Source of the DNA: an uncultured Ruminococcus sp.
GTDB lineage: Bacteria > Bacillota > Clostridia > Oscillospirales > Ruminococcaceae
Reading direction: 5' to 3'
DNA: 5,431 bases
Assembly: GCA_937902395.1 (NCBI GenBank)
Contig: CALGTV010000060.1
Span: forward strand, 1 to 5,431
In this document: positions 4,975 through 5,431 of the stretch, one piece after another
How positions within the stretch are numbered: the first letter of the stretch is position 1
How the letters are laid out: the number at the start of each line of letters is the position of its first letter
The notes under the pieces: generated by a model
Database searches by the model: none
The model's input: only the letters and a program-made list of their open reading frames with translations
Told to the model about the DNA's origin: nothing
Program-made: the position numbers and the translations under genes

Positions 4975-5431
4975 TGATTTCCAGACCCAATTGCAAAATA
5001 AATTTAGGACTTAATGTGGTTGAACGTCGTAATGATGGTTATCACAATCTTGAAACCATTTTTTATCCGATACCCTTGTGTGATGAACTTGAAATAGAGG
5101 AGTCTGAGGTAGATTACATTGAGGTAAAAGGCATTCCTGTTGATGGTGATGTTTTTGATAATCTTGTTTGGCGTGCTGTCAAACTGCTTAGAGAGTCTGG
5201 TTATAGCATACCACCGATTCATGTAGTGCTCACAAAGCATATCCCTAATGGCGCCGGACTTGGTGGAGGTAGTAGTGATGCTGCCCATATGGCAATAGCT
5301 CTCAATGAGATTTTTGCTTTGGGATTAACCCGAGAACAACTCGCTCAAGAAGTTCGTCATTTAGGAGCTGACTGCCCATTCTTTATTTATAACTCCCCTT
5401 GTTACGCCGAAGGTATCGGCGATGAGTTGAC
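4971..5431 (+). CDS. ispE: 4-diphosphocytidyl-2-C-methyl-D-erythritol kinase, partial (cut by window end)
   Basis: IspE is the ATP-dependent GHMP kinase that phosphorylates CDP-methylerythritol in the non-mevalonate (MEP) isoprenoid pathway in the cytoplasm. The first 153 residues, of roughly 275, are present. K9 and N11 (CKINLGL) and H25 (DGYHNLET) match substrate-binding residues of the family. PNGAGLGGGSSDAA (92-105) is the GHMP glycine-rich ATP loop, and D134 in LGADCPFF is the catalytic aspartate. The frame is open to the last base with no lesion. The start is ambiguous because ATG occurs twice in tandem (4971 and 4974). The first overlaps the kinase stop as ATGA, implying translational coupling in one operon. 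No separate promoter is visible. Confidence 0.93.
   Translation, partial: MMISRPNCKINLGLNVVERRNDGYHNLETIFYPIPLCDELEIEESEVDYIEVKGIPVDGDVFDNLVWRAVKLLRESGYSIPPIHVVLTKHIPNGAGLGGGSSDAAHMAIALNEIFALGLTREQLAQEVRHLGADCPFFIYNSPCYAEGIGDEL

Overview
The window joins two parts of very different character. From about 945 to 5431 it reads as ordinary Bacteroidales chromosome, probably Prevotella-like or Bacteroides-like. The coding regions have moderate GC, the promoters follow the Bacteroidetes pattern (TTTG, 19-bp spacer, TAnnTTTG), Shine-Dalgarno sites are lacking, and the genes are typical of that order. The first ~945 bases are far more AT-rich. They look like pieces of a low-GC, endospore-lineage Firmicutes genome, chiefly an internal fragment of the sporulation protein SpoIIIAE.

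Layout. 22-69 is a strong hairpin terminator. 86-268 is a headless reading-frame fragment. 225-950 is a composite ORF: a short stretch that may come from a PD-(D/E)XK nuclease, then about 190 residues of SpoIIIAE missing both its N-terminal and C-terminal parts. At about 919-945 this runs into the opposite-strand 5' end of what looks like dnaA, whose ATG is at 993. The 994-1363 intergenic region holds a good dnaA promoter, several repeats and the terminator of the next gene. On the minus strand come mlaD (an MCE-family lipid-transport protein, 1364-2266), possibly preceded by a tiny coupled ORF, and a complete serine palmitoyltransferase gene (2578-3762). Each of these two has its own recognisable promoter element. 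Diverging on the plus strand are a diacylglycerol/sphingoid-type lipid kinase (3928-4974) and ispE (from 4971, cut by the window end), which overlap by four bases and form an operon.

How the genes fit together. Serine palmitoyltransferase makes the first sphingolipid intermediate, the divergent kinase is of the family that phosphorylates diacylglycerol or sphingoid/ceramide lipids, and MlaD binds and carries lipids across the envelope. IspE supplies isoprenoid precursors. The right-hand 4.5 kb is therefore a lipid-metabolism neighbourhood next to dnaA.

The most notable thing is not a new system but the left end. It looks like a patchwork of truncated genes from another organism joined to Bacteroidales sequence, most simply an assembly or amplification chimera. 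I see no CRISPR array, tRNA, rRNA, insertion sequence or defence locus.
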